Positions 48,076 to 60,850 of a stretch of DNA of 64,000 nt are shown here, piece after piece; positions within the stretch are counted from its first letter, which is position 1; every line of letters starts with the position of its first letter. Location of the stretch: NCBI RefSeq assembly GCF_040412425.1, contig NC_089742.1, positions 74,013,625 through 74,077,624 of the forward strand, in the 5' to 3' direction. A model generated the notes under the pieces. The model did not search any database, had not been told where the DNA came from, and saw only the letters and a program-made list of their open reading frames with translations. This DNA is from Macrobrachium rosenbergii. Lineage: Eukaryota > Arthropoda > Malacostraca > Decapoda > Palaemonidae. The position numbers were made by a program, and so were the translations under genes.

Positions 48076-49833
48076 ATGGCTCCAAAATACCCTGCTCCTT
48101 CTAAGGCTTCTGCAAAGAGCCTAAGCAGCAGAGGAAGGTCATGAACCTCTAGCAGAGGGTAGAACTGGTTTTATTAAAGTCAGGGAACAGCTTCGCTGCA
48201 GTAGCCCGCCTTTACTCATTGAATGAAAGTTCAGTCAGGTATGTAATTATGTAATTAATCATTTATTGACGAAGTGTTTACAATGTACAAATACTGTATA
48301 TGTACAGTATAGGATATACTGTAATATGTACTGTAGTATACAATGTTACAATAATGTCATTACAATAATTAATTTTCTTTATATTTTCGCATACATCCAG
48401 AAAAAAGAGACGGAGATCAGGAAGGCTGCTAATATGAGCTTCTTAGGCAGTACTAAGCAAATATTTACTGTGCATAACAAGAACATTGTAAAGATGGAGT
48501 CTGCCTTGGCAGTGTGGATTAATGTCTTCTGTAAGAAGAACTTGCCCCTCGGCCACATCTTTGTGAGAAGGCACGTGAACTGTACCACCAATTTTTGACT
48601 GCTGGTGAGACAGAAGGTGACGACGTAATGCAGGAACCAGACTTCGTAGGCTTTGACAAAGCAGCTGAAGAAGAAGAAGAAGAAGAAAAAGAGGAAGAGC
48701 CATTAGCAGGACCATCGTCAGCTCCTCAAGGTCTTCAGGCCAGCAAAGGTGGCTCCACTGTTTCATGAAGTGGTTCCAACTTTGCAATCTTTCTCTGCAT
48801 GTGAAGCTGCATCGGCAGACACAGAATCTGCAGCGAAATGTCCCGAGATCCTCGAGAAGATAATCAACAATAATGGCTACCATCCAGAACAGGTTGGTTT
48901 TAACTTTATACAATTTTATATACTTTTTATTAAATTTATTAACTGAATTCCCTCGTTTTTTTTATAATTTTAAATGTCTTTAGCTTTACGTACTTTATTA
49001 GTTTTAATCCTTTACTGTATTCCAGGTGTTCAATATGGATGAGACTGGCCTCTTCTGGAAGAAGATGCCTTCACAAGCGTTCATCATGAAGGACAAAGCC
49101 AGAGCCCCCAGCTACAAGTCACAGGAGGATAGGGTTACCCTCACCATGTGTGGCAATGCGGCTGGCTTCATGATGAAACCAGGACTCATTTACAAGTCTG
49201 CAAACCCCAGGGCCCTCAAGAATAAGAACACACATATGCTGCCAGTGTTTTGGATGCATAATGCCAAGGTCTGGATCACCAAAGTCCTTACAGATCACTG
49301 GTGCCATCAGAGCTTCATCCCTCAAGTTAATGAATACCTCAGCAACTTGGGCATGGAGTTCAAGGTGTTGTTGATTATGGATAATGCTGGTAGCCACCCT
49401 GTTGATCTTTATTACTATGGGGTCCAGCTCGAGTTCCTACCTGCCAACACCACCTCTCTCCTCCAGCCATCAGGGCGTGATCTGTGCCTTCAAGGCACTC
49501 TACACCTGGAACTCCCTCGAACACCTTGTGAAGGCAATGGATGATGACAGTGAATTTACGCTGAAGACATTAAAGGGGGTGAAGGAGAAGATTTTGGCAC
49601 AGGATCCTTATATAGAATAAGCTATAAAGTTCAATAATGGCCTTGATGGGTTATTGAGGCCCTATACAAACCTCCTCAGCAGCATGAAGAAGCAGACACA
49701 GCAGCTGCCTATTACCAGTTATTTCTGGGTGGTGAAGAAGGTCCCTCTAAAGCCTCTCAAAACCCCTGAAGTGCAAGTGGTGACTGAAGTGCCTCCTGAA
49801 GAAGGGGAAGAGGCACCCCCAGAGGAGATGTAA
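48076..49833 (+). pseudogene. Tigger/pogo transposase (DDE, CENP-B-like DNA binding), disrupted
   Basis: The start ATG at 48076 gives MAPKYPAPSKAS, then (shifted) KQQRKVMNL, a stop, and SGNSFAAVARLYSLNESSVR, the N-terminal helix-turn-helix. After an interruption (48239-48400) comes ETEIRKAANMSF, KQIFTVHNKNIVKMESALAVW (CENP-B-type domain). A likely intron at 48893-49025 (cag/gttggt ... ttccag) joins GYHPEQ to VFNMDETGLFWKKMP, the first catalytic Asp. The second Asp is in LLIMDNAGSHP. The third, expected in a LLQPMDQG motif, is destroyed by a small deletion (LLQPSGRD) that also shifts the frame; the tail ends PPEEM and TAA at 49831-49833. Confidence 0.85.
48893..49025 (+). other. Probable spliceosomal intron inside the Tigger transposase
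   Basis: 133 bp, GT..AG, with a pyrimidine-rich 3' end (tttactgtattccag). Its removal makes PEQ-VFNMDETG continuous in one frame, as in intron-less Tigger proteins. A second interruption at 48239-48400 starts gtatgt and ends cag, but its removal leaves a frame mismatch. Confidence 0.6.
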
Positions 49834-49889
49834 CTCCTCTGCTTTGCTGTGCAGTCATATCTTCATTGTCATTCATCTAACTGCACCGC

Positions 49890-50690
49890 TAATTCATCAT
49901 CATCATCTTCAATCAACATTCATCATTGTTGAGTACCCATATGATTTACATAATCTTGATATTAAACTTTGAAATGATATTAAATTGTACTTTTTAAGTA
50001 AGTAATGATTAGTTTTAACCACTGAGCTGATTAACAGCTCTCCTAGGGCATGGATTAGACTTATTTTACGTGGCTAAGAACCAATTGGTTACTAGCAACG
50101 GGACCTAGCTTATTGTGGAATCCGAAACACATTATAGCGAGTAATTTTTCTATCACCAGAAATACATTCCTCTAACTCTTCATCAGCCGGCGCGAGGTTG
50201 AACTCCGGTCCATCGAAAGCGACAGTCTGAAGCTCAACCGTTCGGCTAACAAAGGGCTTATGATAGTTTAAGGCACAGTATAATGTATTGGTGTTTAACA
50301 TACAGTATTCTATTTTTTACAGGTATTCTAGATTGTGAGCACTATACACTGTACTACCATAAGCAAAGAGTCTACAGTACTGTACATACTGCACAGCTAA
50401 TTCATCATCATCACCTTCATTCAACATTGATCACTGGTGAGTACCCATATGATTTAATCTTAATCTTATACTTTTAAATGATATTACAGTAAAGGGTTTT
50501 GGCATGATAGTTTAAGGTATACAGTACTGTATTTGGTGTTTGACATACTGTACTGTTTTTCACAGGTATAGTATATGTACAGTTAATTCATCATCATCGT
50601 CTTCATTCATCATTGATCACTTTTGAGTACCCATATGCTTTACTCTACTGTTATCTTAATCTTAAACTTTGAAACGATATTAAAGTGTTT
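49890..50690 (+). repeat. Tandem repeats in the Tigger 3' region (about 185-245 bp units)
   Basis: The block aattcatcatcatc..cttca followed by gagtacccatatg and a later gatatta element occurs at about 49890, 50399 and 50584. Between them tgatagtttaagg and ggtgttt.acata repeat twice. The first unit is enlarged by the SINE at 49996-50262. Confidence 0.8.
49996..50262 (-). mobile_element. tRNA-derived SINE
   Basis: On the - strand the head reads TTAGCCGAACGGTTGAG (box A-like) and, 35 bp on, GGAGTTCAACCTC (box B-like, GTTCAAC core), the RNA polymerase III promoter pattern of a tRNA. A unique body of about 150 bp and a second tRNA-like stretch (aatcagctcagtggtta) follow, then an A/T tail. It interrupts the first tandem unit of the Tigger 3' region. 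No tRNA fold is preserved well enough to call a gene. Confidence 0.7.
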
Positions 50691-50931
50691 CAATATCTGC
50701 AAAGTGGTGAGTTTTTCGCGATATATTTGGTATATATCACATGGACAAATCCGCAAAGTGGCGAATTTTCTGTGATATATTTGGAGTTATGTTCCACAGA
50801 AAAACCCGCGAATAACTGAAGGTGCGTATGCTGAACCACGAATATGCCAGGACCCACTGTATTTATCCCTTCATTTTTTTCGTTAAGCAATTCGACAGTA
50901 AGGTAGTCTAGCCTCAATATCCCCATCTCTG

Positions 50932-50933
<2 letters not shown>

Positions 50934-51011
<78 letters not shown>
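50934..51011. repeat. (GA)n microsatellite
   Basis: Uninterrupted GA run of about 78 bp just outside the Tigger right end. Confidence 0.97.
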
Positions 51012-51014
<3 letters not shown>

Positions 51015-53079
51015 TGCTGTGTGCAAGTTCTCGTCTGGAACTCTGTGCATTTTAGTTAGGTCTTTAAGGGCAAAGTTTCGTGGTCCGAAGCACGTCGTTG
51101 AGTGTCCTTGTGAAATACTTGTTGTTACCTTCTGCTTGTGTTGTAAGTTACTGTTTAGCACTTTCTTTTGGTTTCATATGTTAGGGGCCTCGGATGGTTG
51201 GCCTTCGTGAGGACATCCCCACCACAGCTTCAGTGTTTGGTTCCTGCTTAATATGTTTCTGTTAAGAATGTAATCAGAACATTACTCTTAGATTGTCCTT
51301 AAATGCATCAGTAACTCCAAAATTCTTAAGAAGATGGGGAATGATTTTGAAATTTTTTTTCATATGGCAGTACGAGCAGCTTTTTTGTGTTATAAATTTC
51401 TTTTTTGTTAACATAGTAGGTCTTTTTTGCTGATTTAATCTTCTTAAGTATTTTGGAGTTAATGGTGCTTTTAAGAACAATAAAACGGTGAAAAATGTAC
51501 TTATAAAGAGCTCGCCCAACGCCACTCATCACTGAATATTACACAAAGTAAACGACGCCCTCTTCTTTTTTATCAGAAACTTTGTGTATACCTTAGAATA
51601 CTAACAATATTCAAATCAACATGTAAGACGCAAGGGTCCACACTATATACAGTAACTCTCTAATGTTGGGTCAAAATTTCCTCTTGATGTTGGCAATGCC
51701 GCTGTAACTTGCAATACAACAGGTCTGTTTCTACAATAATAAAACTATGCTGATTGTCAGTAATTAAAACAATGAAAACAATATAATTTTCAGTGAGTGT
51801 AGAAGTGACGCTTGAAGCCCTACAGAAATATTGTCCTACGACCTTTTTGGCAAACGAACTGTATACCCAGCCCATAAATCATTATGAAGTTGGTACAATT
51901 GTTAAAATAAGATGGATCTCGGCTAATGGAAGATGAAGGAGCGTGCATTTGTGGCATATAAAGTTGCATTTACTGTGACTCGATCAAACCTACCTGGTTC
52001 TGTAAGATATTGTCTGATACCAGTAAAGTCCGTTTTCCACAGCAAGTGGCAGATTTTTATGGTCTTATGAATCTGTTAGCAACAGATGATACCCAACGCT
52101 GGACTGCAGTATTTTTCATTTACAAAAGAGAGCCACAATGAAGCAAGTTTTTCCTCTCTTCGAGATAACTTACACCTGCCTGACTCTTGCAAATACCATG
52201 TAACTACCTGTCAATAGTGAAACTTGTGTGGAGCAACTTTCCTAATTTAAACCAACAATAAATGAACACAAATTTCGTCAGAAGCTTCAGCGTTATCATT
52301 TCATTATGCTTGTAGGAAAGCGTATTTTACCGTGTGGGGTGTAATTATAATGTTCAAAACCAACCTTGTTGGACCAGACCTGTAAGTGTTAAGAGTTCTA
52401 GATCTGACCTAGCACACCACTTGATATAATTGCAGAATTATTTTGGCCTATCCTTCTATTCATTTGCTCTCTTTTCTTGATTTTATATTATAGCCCTAGG
52501 CCTTGGTCCTAATTCCAAACATCGCTCCATCCATCCCTATATTGTAGGGGCGGTATCAAATAGCGAGCCTCAGTCTGTCTGTTGTTCTCTATGTATAGAT
52601 TTTAAGAAAATTTTGATTAATACTAAATATGCTTCACATATCATGTGCATCCTGTTGAGAATAATTTTGACCGAGAATCAGTTCCTGATCCAGAAGATAT
52701 TCCATTTGCCATGCTAATGCATGTTCCCGAGAGCACCAAATTAGTAATTAATGATCGGATGTTTAGAGAAAATATTTTTCTTAATTTTCGAGTAATCATG
52801 GGTATTGCCTTTTGCTAAACCTGGATATGGCAGCTCGTTGGGAATAGGTAAAACACTATTGCTCTAACTTCCAGGAGGAATCTAGTCTACTGGAGATGTA
52901 GTTTGCTTGAAAAACCTTAGTAAGTGAACACTTTGCTTCAAGTAACATTATATTTGTGTACATCTTCTTACTTTGAAAAGATGCACGATATTTTAGAGCA
53001 AGGTCTTTACACCAGCAATTTAAAAAGAGAATTGCCAGACAGCTGGTTGCCTTGGAAATCCTGTCTTTTCTTGCAGTGG
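51012..53079. other. Intergenic, no confirmed gene
   Basis: No recognised family. One stretch at about 52637-52818 reads open for about 58 codons on + with protein-like composition (VPDPEDIPFAML, ESTKLVIND) but has no start context and no known motif. Confidence 0.45.
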
Positions 53080-53935
53080 AAATATTCAGGAGGTTTATTC
53101 TCAACAAGCTGGAGAAAGAAATTGATTAAAAGCTTAGAGATGAACAGTCTGGCTTTAGAAAAGGCACGGGCTGCAAAGATCACACAAGACATACTGTGCA
53201 CCAGTCTATGGAACTTAAGAATTCTCTTCTTGATTACAAAAGGCTTTTTACAGTGTCCACAGACCAATATGATAGATGGTTTTGACTAACTATGGCACTT
53301 CTGTGAAATATGCAAAGCTAACTGAAAAGCCACTAGATTTACAAAGCTTACTTAATAGAATGCATCATATGTCACTAGAGATGAAACCCAAAATGTAAAT
53401 CTAAGAAAAACACAGCAATGAAGATTGAGTATACACAAAAGGATGAAATTGCTGATGATGGAGAAAAGATTAATGTGGTTTAATCTTTCAGACATTTAGG
53501 AACAATGATATCCAGTAAAAGTAAGAGTAAAAAAGCCAAATTAAGAAATGGGCGGGCTGAATAAGATATGGAAGTCAAATAGATTAAAACTGCATATGGG
53601 TGTAAGATTATAACGACGTCTAGCATGACCTGTGTTGCTAGAAGGGCAATGAAACTGAATGTTAAAGATTTTATCTAGTCGAGAATAAACCTTTAATTAA
53701 GAAAAATATTACAAGTCAAATGGCAGGACAGAGTTATGAGTGATATCATAAGCTAAATTACGGAAGTTCCATATGCAGATAATTATGAAAGGCATAGACA
53801 GATGGCTTGGACATAGCCCTTGCATGACCCCTGGAAGAATAGTGCGTGAAAGTGAAAGACCTCGACCTACCTGGACGAGAACTATGAAAAGGGAGGCTGG
53901 AGAAAGAGCACAGAAAAGAAAATGATAATGGTGCT
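53080..53935 (+). pseudogene. RTE/BovB-like LINE RT relic
   Basis: Forward frames give LNKLEKEID, then LRDEQSGFRKGRGCKDH and SMELKNSLL (start of the RT). After loss of the palm come DEIADDGEKINVV, SFRHLGTMISSKSK, WQDRVMSD and the C-terminal RWLGHSPCM, PGRIVRESERPRPTW and MKREAGERAQ. The catalytic YADD is missing. Stops and shifts throughout. The family differs from the intron 1 RTE copy in its C-terminus. Confidence 0.7.
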
Positions 53936-54019
53936 CTCATGCATCTTGATTTTCCGCATAATTTCCTGTTCTTTTCTGGAGAACTTGGGCTTCTTTTTCA
54001 TTTTGAAATTTATAACTTT

Positions 54020-54330
54020 AATGGGCTTAGTTATTTATACATATCCTCGGTCCCTTGGCCAAGTGGGGTACTTGGTCATCCTTGATATTTCCAAGGTATT
54101 TTACTAGTTCTGTCATAAGGTCTCTTTAGCCAGATTCCACGTTTATGGTGTTACACCTGTGATTTATAATCTCATTTCATAACTAATATCCTTCCCTTAT
54201 CTTAGTTGTATTCCTTGAGGATCGTATCTTCCCCTCTTCATTTTCTTACTTTCATCAGTGACCTTCAAACTCCCTTATCAAACCAATTCATTACAGGCTT
54301 GGCCAAGTCTACCTCGAAGAGAATTAGTGT
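54020..54330 (+). pseudogene. LINE RT fragment (Jockey-like)
   Basis: SLGQVGYLVILDISKVFY, then CHKVSLARFHVYGVTPVIYNLIS, correspond to the 'ALDISKAFDRVWHKxLLxKL..YGxPP' box of Jockey-like RTs. The frame is lost after it. A short isolated fragment. Confidence 0.5.
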
Positions 54331-57300
54331 GGTCTTTAAGTAGGGAACCATATGAACTACACTGAGTGGCTCCTTCAGAATTACGTGAGATTCATTTGTC
54401 CTTGTGAGGAGTATTGTCCTTTAATCTCGAGATGCTCGTCACACATTCATTTTCTTAATGATACTGAATCAAAGGCTTTTCATCTACTGAATGACTCATC
54501 ATCTACTTACTGCTTGCATTCACTACTGCTGCCATAGGGTTTCCCTCCTTTGCACGTTTTACATATATTACTCGAGACATTGCTGTGAGGTATTTCTTTA
54601 GTTGTTGGCCATCTAAACTCTTTCAGCCTTGCTGCAAATGTCAGTGTTCAGTATTCCATAAAATCCGTGTGGAGGTTACATAGTTAATGGAAAAGGATTG
54701 AGCAAACACTGGTGAACGAATCATTTCAAGGGAGAGAGTTCTATGACTGGTCTCCATCCCTGTGATGCTTTCTCTGTTAGCAAGAGACGGCTGTAAAAGC
54801 CCGGAGACCGATCTGTAATGGCTTCCACCTGATCAAAGGTAGGTCTACCATCACGCAGAGGAGTCAAGTCCATTGGCTAACTTACCTTGAGGGACCGAGC
54901 TATATTTGGGCTGTCTTGTCCATTCCAGTTTCTTCAGCACAGAGCAGTTCTCTAAAAGCTTTCCCCAGAAAATTTAGGTTACACAAAAAAAAAGAAGCCC
55001 AATTTCAGGGAGAAAGAATACCTCAGGGCAGCAAATGCATAAGTCTTTTGAATGATCACCTAATGGACTGTTAAAGTTAATGGCCAAAGACGTTATTATA
55101 CAACATTTACTTATAATTTTTCTCTTTACTTTGATGTTTCTGTGATGATACTCGAGAATGTTTTCAACTCATCAAAAACAGAACCGCAAAATGGTCAGAA
55201 ACGTGTGCTTGTCGACGTTCATTTAATCGAAAACCATATATATTTGAGAAGAGGCGCATAATGTCATGTGAGACATCTCGGATTCCTTTGCTTGATGCTT
55301 GATAACAGATTACTGCGTTTATTATTTACCTAATTTGTCTGTTAAGACTTCATCTCATACGTCTTGTGCATAAGACCTCAGATTACATAAAGCATTAATG
55401 TTACCGAGGTTAACTTTCAAGTATTTTAATCTTTTCATTGATCTAAAACTAAACTGGGACCATAGTATTTGAATACAATTGATCATAGAACATTTTAGAA
55501 ATGCCATAAAAGAATTCAACTAGCCTTTGATTTACATACCCAAGGAATATTACCGGGAGAGACGATGCATTTCATGTTTAAACACTGCCTCGTAGCATGA
55601 AGAATATGCCTTATACATACCGGCATCTTAGATTGCTTTTGGTATTACATAATTATGAAGCGGGTTTTCTGGATGTTAAATCAAGCAGTGACTTACCTGG
55701 AAAGTCACCAGTTTTTACTCTGGAGCTATCTTTGTGATATACTGACGATTAAAGACATTTTAATCCATAACTTTTATTTATTGACCAATGAAGCGAACTT
55801 CATACTTAAATATTTTAACGCTGATATTGGAGAACTTAAAACGAATATTTTTGTTGAGCTGGACAGGCCAGAAAGGTAACATTTATCGGGTCATGTCTCA
55901 TGCAAACAGTTAGAAAGCAAAAAGCTGATGGCTTGGTAAAGCGCACGATTTTTAATGGCACAGAGACCAACTGCGCTGTTCAAGGCTTAGGATTACTTGA
56001 CGGCTTTCATGGGAGCGTCCAGTTAACGATGATGCCAGTTACCAAGCCATTCTCCCATGAAGGTATACTCGCAGTATACCAAGGAGGAAAAGTAATATGA
56101 GCTCTAACACATTAACTGTATTCTACTAACGGCAAAATTTTTCACGAACGGTGAACAATGGCCCATTTGAGACGATTGTCTTGTCCCTTTAGCATTGGGG
56201 AACTTTGTGGTAGGGCGTACAAATCTATGGGGTCTGAACAGATGTGTTTCCTTGAATATCGGAATGTAGGGTGGTAACAATCTTCTTCCCAGTGTACTGC
56301 ATGGGGAAGAAAGTCATTTTTGATGCTAGGGTCTTTTCTAACTTTACAGAAGAAACTGAACCTCACCAGACAGCTGATGTTGCATACAGTCATTTTCCAA
56401 TCTATAATCCAGTCTTCTTTTTCATATGCAATCCTTAATGATGGCATGTATATCAAGATAATTATGATTCAAAATTTTACTGCAAGTGACATTCCACTCC
56501 GGTTTTGGTGTGCATGGAAACTTATGAATAAACAGTTTGTTATTTGCAAGAATACTGTTTTTTTATCTCTTATATGTTGTTTGCTGGTGTTACTGCTGTG
56601 CAAGACTAGAGCTTAATAGTAAAGGAAAATAAACTGCTGTACTGCAACGCAGTACACACGAAAAGATACGGAAAAAAATACGAAGCTTATGAAGGAATTT
56701 TCTAGTATTAAATAATCATTCTCGCATCTCAAGTGGCTACGCTGATTAACACAAAGCATTCTAACCTCTTATCAGATTACCTTTAACTGCGTGCTGACTA
56801 CGGACCTATGGATTTTACACGCTAAAAGAGAGGCTTTTGTGAATAACTTGCAATATGCGCTATCAGTGATGTCACTGCTCCCTCTTCAGGTAACAGTCCC
56901 AATTCAGTTTAACTTCCATCCTCGAGATCTCAAACTGCAGCACTGTGTTCGTCACTTTGAAACTCAAACACAAATGGAAATATTGAACTGGCCATACGAA
57001 ACTTTCCACTGGAAAATCACCCATTCACTGGCTACTGGATGGGCACAGCCGTACGGGTATATTGTAATAGATCTAGTACGGATGAGAGATATGATCAGCA
57101 TCCACTTTGAAGACAGTGGTTAGGGTATCGCTTTCGAACACCCGAAGTCTTTTGATGTTCTTTTGGTGCTCTGAAAACTTTGGAGGGCCCCGGACATTCT
57201 CTTCTGCCAACTAAGGTCGGTGCGATGCCAAGACCGGGACAGTAAGGGATTTCCTTTACCAGTTCGAGTTCATTGTGTATAATCTATAAATAAGCATTCA

Positions 57301-58190
57301 GACTGGACAGAGACATTAAATACTCATTTGGAGTATTTTCATTGTTCCGGGGATGGTAAGTTTGGTGGTGTCTGTACTCAAGGCGATGACTCCCGTCATT
57401 CATCTGGCACGGCAGTGGTCTTGGTCTGAGCGACTTCCCTCTTTTCTAACGACCGATGTCGGTTACTTAAAAATAAACTTACAAACATACTTTACACAAT
57501 AACGGGGGTTCCTGTGTTGGAGGAATAGACTGAGTTTCAATAATCAGCATTTTGCCAAGATAGAGACTTTGCGAATTACAACACAAGTAAACCATTGTTT
57601 ACAAACTGTGCTCCGTCCTCACGAAAAATCCAGCACAGGCTGTCTTCTGCTATGCAAAGGAATTAGTACCATCATTGAGACCAGCCGTTATAGGCCGGCC
57701 TTGCTGCTGATCCCTTGAGGAATTTCCTTTTTAATTTTCCTACTTGCAAACAACATTTTATTCAGAGAAAAACTATTTTGTCTCTACAAGTTTTCACTAT
57801 AATATGCCTATTATACCTACCTCCTTTTCCGACAGCTGCTTCTCATTTCCTTTGTGGGAATTCTTCACAAAAATCTTCGTCGCTTATCATCCAATGCCAG
57901 CCTCATTTCATCGTTACCCGTGATGGAAATGAATGGTATCACTCAAAGTTGACCAGTTCTGTCGACGGATACAGGAACTGTACTTTGATGTATACAGTGC
58001 AGTTTCCGCTAACCCAAGGCAAGGGTACTTAAAGGCACAGATCAATTTTCGTTGGTGGAAAACACTTGAAATTTTTTTTAGAGATCTTTATTTTACTTAC
58101 AAAAATTGTCAACCTGTGTGGTCACTTTCATATATACATTAAAAATATGGTCAGTGCTGGTAGATATATGTATATATGTGTAATATCTGA

Positions 58191-58198
<8 letters not shown>
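54331..58198. other. Intergenic, nothing recognised
   Basis: About 3.9 kb without motif-bearing reading frames, clear TIRs or long repeats that I can see. Short ORFs are incidental. Confidence 0.4.

Positions 58199-58257
<59 letters not shown>
58199..58257. repeat. (AAT)n microsatellite
   Basis: About 19 AAT triplets, uninterrupted. Confidence 0.97.
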
Positions 58258-58258
<1 letters not shown>

Positions 58259-58439
58259 GATTGCCCATAAAATTACCGAAGAGGGTAGATTTTACAGCAT
58301 TATATTGTCCTATATTAATATTGCCGAAACTACCGTTTCCCTCAACGAATAGGTAATGGATGAAGATATACATATCAGTGTTATTTATACAGCTAAAGGA
58401 ATGTTCCAGAAGTCGACCGCTACGTCACTCTCGCTGAAC

Positions 58440-59981
58440 GCTTCTTCACAATCCTGTTTACCGCTGGTCACAGGCAGGTTTTATCAATCAGATCTGAATC
58501 CCAGGCTCCTTCAGAGAGGTTCGTCGTATATCTTTGTTTAATCAGTGCCGATTCTACCATCTGGCTTTTGAACCGACAATTGCTGCTATAGATTATACGT
58601 GACATATTCCAGATTATTCGATAATGCTGATTATGTGTGTGGTTCAACATAGCTGATCTCTGTTGACTATATCTTATTGAGAATTTGTGTTGTATTAATC
58701 TTTGAGAGAATGATTTACCTGTAAATTCATTATAAGATTTGTCACAGTCGAGGACTGTTGGACGTTAAGGACTTGACTAGGGTATTGGGGTAGGAAAGCA
58801 CAAGGGGGTTAGAATTTCCAAGCATCCGTGTCAGCATCTTAACTCAGTCCATGTGTAGGGTTCTCATTTTATTGCTGGGCATCTAAGGCTCCTAAGAATA
58901 AATTGCTGGCTACACCAGTCTTGACAGAAATGTCATGGTACCTAAAAGAAAAGTGAATATATGAAAGTGCAAATGTTGGTTTTCTTTACTCGGAAAATTT
59001 GCATTCTGTCGTGCCTCTAATTATTAAAATATCCAGGAAAGTAATTTGTTGTCGTTTCCCATTCGACTTTGAATTTGATGCTGGGCACCAGTACGTTTAA
59101 TTTTGAAAGAAGGGCCTTAAAATTGCCCCGTCTATTATCCCAAAATGTTGATATATCATTCACTATCTCATCCACAACATGCCTTTGGGTTTAATGGCGT
59201 TTATGTTTGTAGTTTCAAAATATTCTATATACAGATTGGGTAATCTAAAGGCTGCTCATGTTGCACCCGAATTATTTTTTTGTAGAAGGGATTGTGCGAT
59301 ACACAGTTCAGTTAATTCTGTTATTTTCTCCAGAGCTAGTGAGAAATGATCTGCGTATGGCGCTTATTATTCCCTCAAAAACTGTAGGATATCTTTTATG
59401 GGTACCTTAGTGAAAAGGTTATCTATATCCAAACTTATGAGTTTTATATTGTGAAGGCGTATATATGATACTGTGAATTTTGGTGTAGGAATCTTAAGAA
59501 TGTTTCATGTGACTGGTAGAAAATGTGCCTAAAGGTGGGGAACGGAGGCCTTCTAACCATTTAGAAAGTTTATAATTGAAAGCTCCGGCGCATCAGATGA
59601 TTGGTCTGAATGGCAGGTTATCTTTCTGAGTCTTAGGAAGGCCTTAAAAATAAAGTAGGTTTGGATTAATTACTTCAAATTTCTCAGTAATTCAGTTTTT
59701 TTTTTATCATTGCCAGTTGATCTTACTTTTTTGAAGAATTCTGTAGGAACGTTTTGGAGGGGATTTCTCAGTGTTTGTATCACGCAGGAGTTGCTTGATT
59801 TTATAAGCATAATAGTTTTTACCCCAAATCACAATCTCACAATCTTACCGTCGTTGTCAGATCTACGTATTGTAACATCTGATTCTTGTGGCGAGCGGAT
59901 AGCTTTCATAAATCTACGGGAAACAGAATATTTCTGGTTAAGGTCAACTACTGCATTTGTAATATACCTTTTAAACATAAC
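58440..59981 (-). pseudogene. Penelope-like retroelement (RT plus GIY-YIG endonuclease), decayed
   Basis: Going along the - strand: DVTIRRSDNDGK-like segment (the 'xVIRxADKGxxxVI' box), GKNYYAYKIKQLLRDTNTEK, GLPKTQKDNLPFRPII (the PLE 'GLPKxHKxxxPxRPI' box), LSKWLEGL, LDIDNLFTKVPIKDIL (the 'FDVxSLFTxVP' palm box), a decayed YVDD region near 59190, PSIKFKVEWE, ISVKTGVASNLFL, and a GIY-YIG part: CDKSYNEFTGKSFSQRL, where YIG should read but YNE is present, then MVESALIKQ and NLSEGAWDSD. Many shifts and stops. Penelope-like elements combine these two domains and no other group does in this order. Confidence 0.8.
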
Positions 59982-60059
59982 TTATCCAGCATCCCTTTTA
60001 CGGATAATCAACACTTGGTTTTAAACCTAGGTTTATCCTTTGCCCTCGTGCCAGACCCG
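59982..60059. repeat. Left arm of 78-bp inverted repeat
   Basis: It matches, inverted, 60131-60208 with about 7 differences in 78 bases. On the - strand it starts cgggtctggcacgagggc. Confidence 0.92.
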
Positions 60060-60130
60060 TCTCTTCCCGGCTGTAATTTTTATCGGCTGTGAATTTGTCA
60101 AATGCTGCCATTAAAATCTAGTGTGTTTTT

Positions 60131-60208
60131 CGGGTCTGGCACGAGGGCAAAGGATAAACCAAGGTTTAAAACCAAGTGTTGATTATCCGCAAAGGTGGTG
60201 CTGGATAA
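60131..60208. repeat. Right arm of 78-bp inverted repeat
   Basis: Partner of 59982-60059, with a 71-bp spacer. On + it starts cgggtctggcacgagggc and ends ctggataa. It marks a head-to-head arrangement of two Penelope-like 5' ends. Confidence 0.92.

Positions 60209-60850
<642 letters not shown>

Larger units (their letters stand above)
38430..50859 (+). mobile_element. Tigger/pogo DNA transposon expanded by internal insertions
   Basis: The left end CAGTGGGTCCCCCATATTTG (38430) and inverted right end CAGTGGGTCCTGGCATATTC are both Tigger-type and flanked by TA at 38428-38429 and 50860-50861. The left subterminal region has the Tigger pattern (cgaaaatctgcaattag, acttataactg, aaatgcccattttaatag). 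The right subterminal region has aaacccgcgaataact. The + strand transposase at 48076-49833 has the right orientation. That both ends belong to one element is inference; the content between is mostly later insertions. Confidence 0.65.

Noticed and set aside
50110..50301. tRNA gene on the - strand
   Set aside because: Box A- and box B-like sequences are present but no acceptor or anticodon stem holds, and the segment continues into a body and tail, so it is a SINE.
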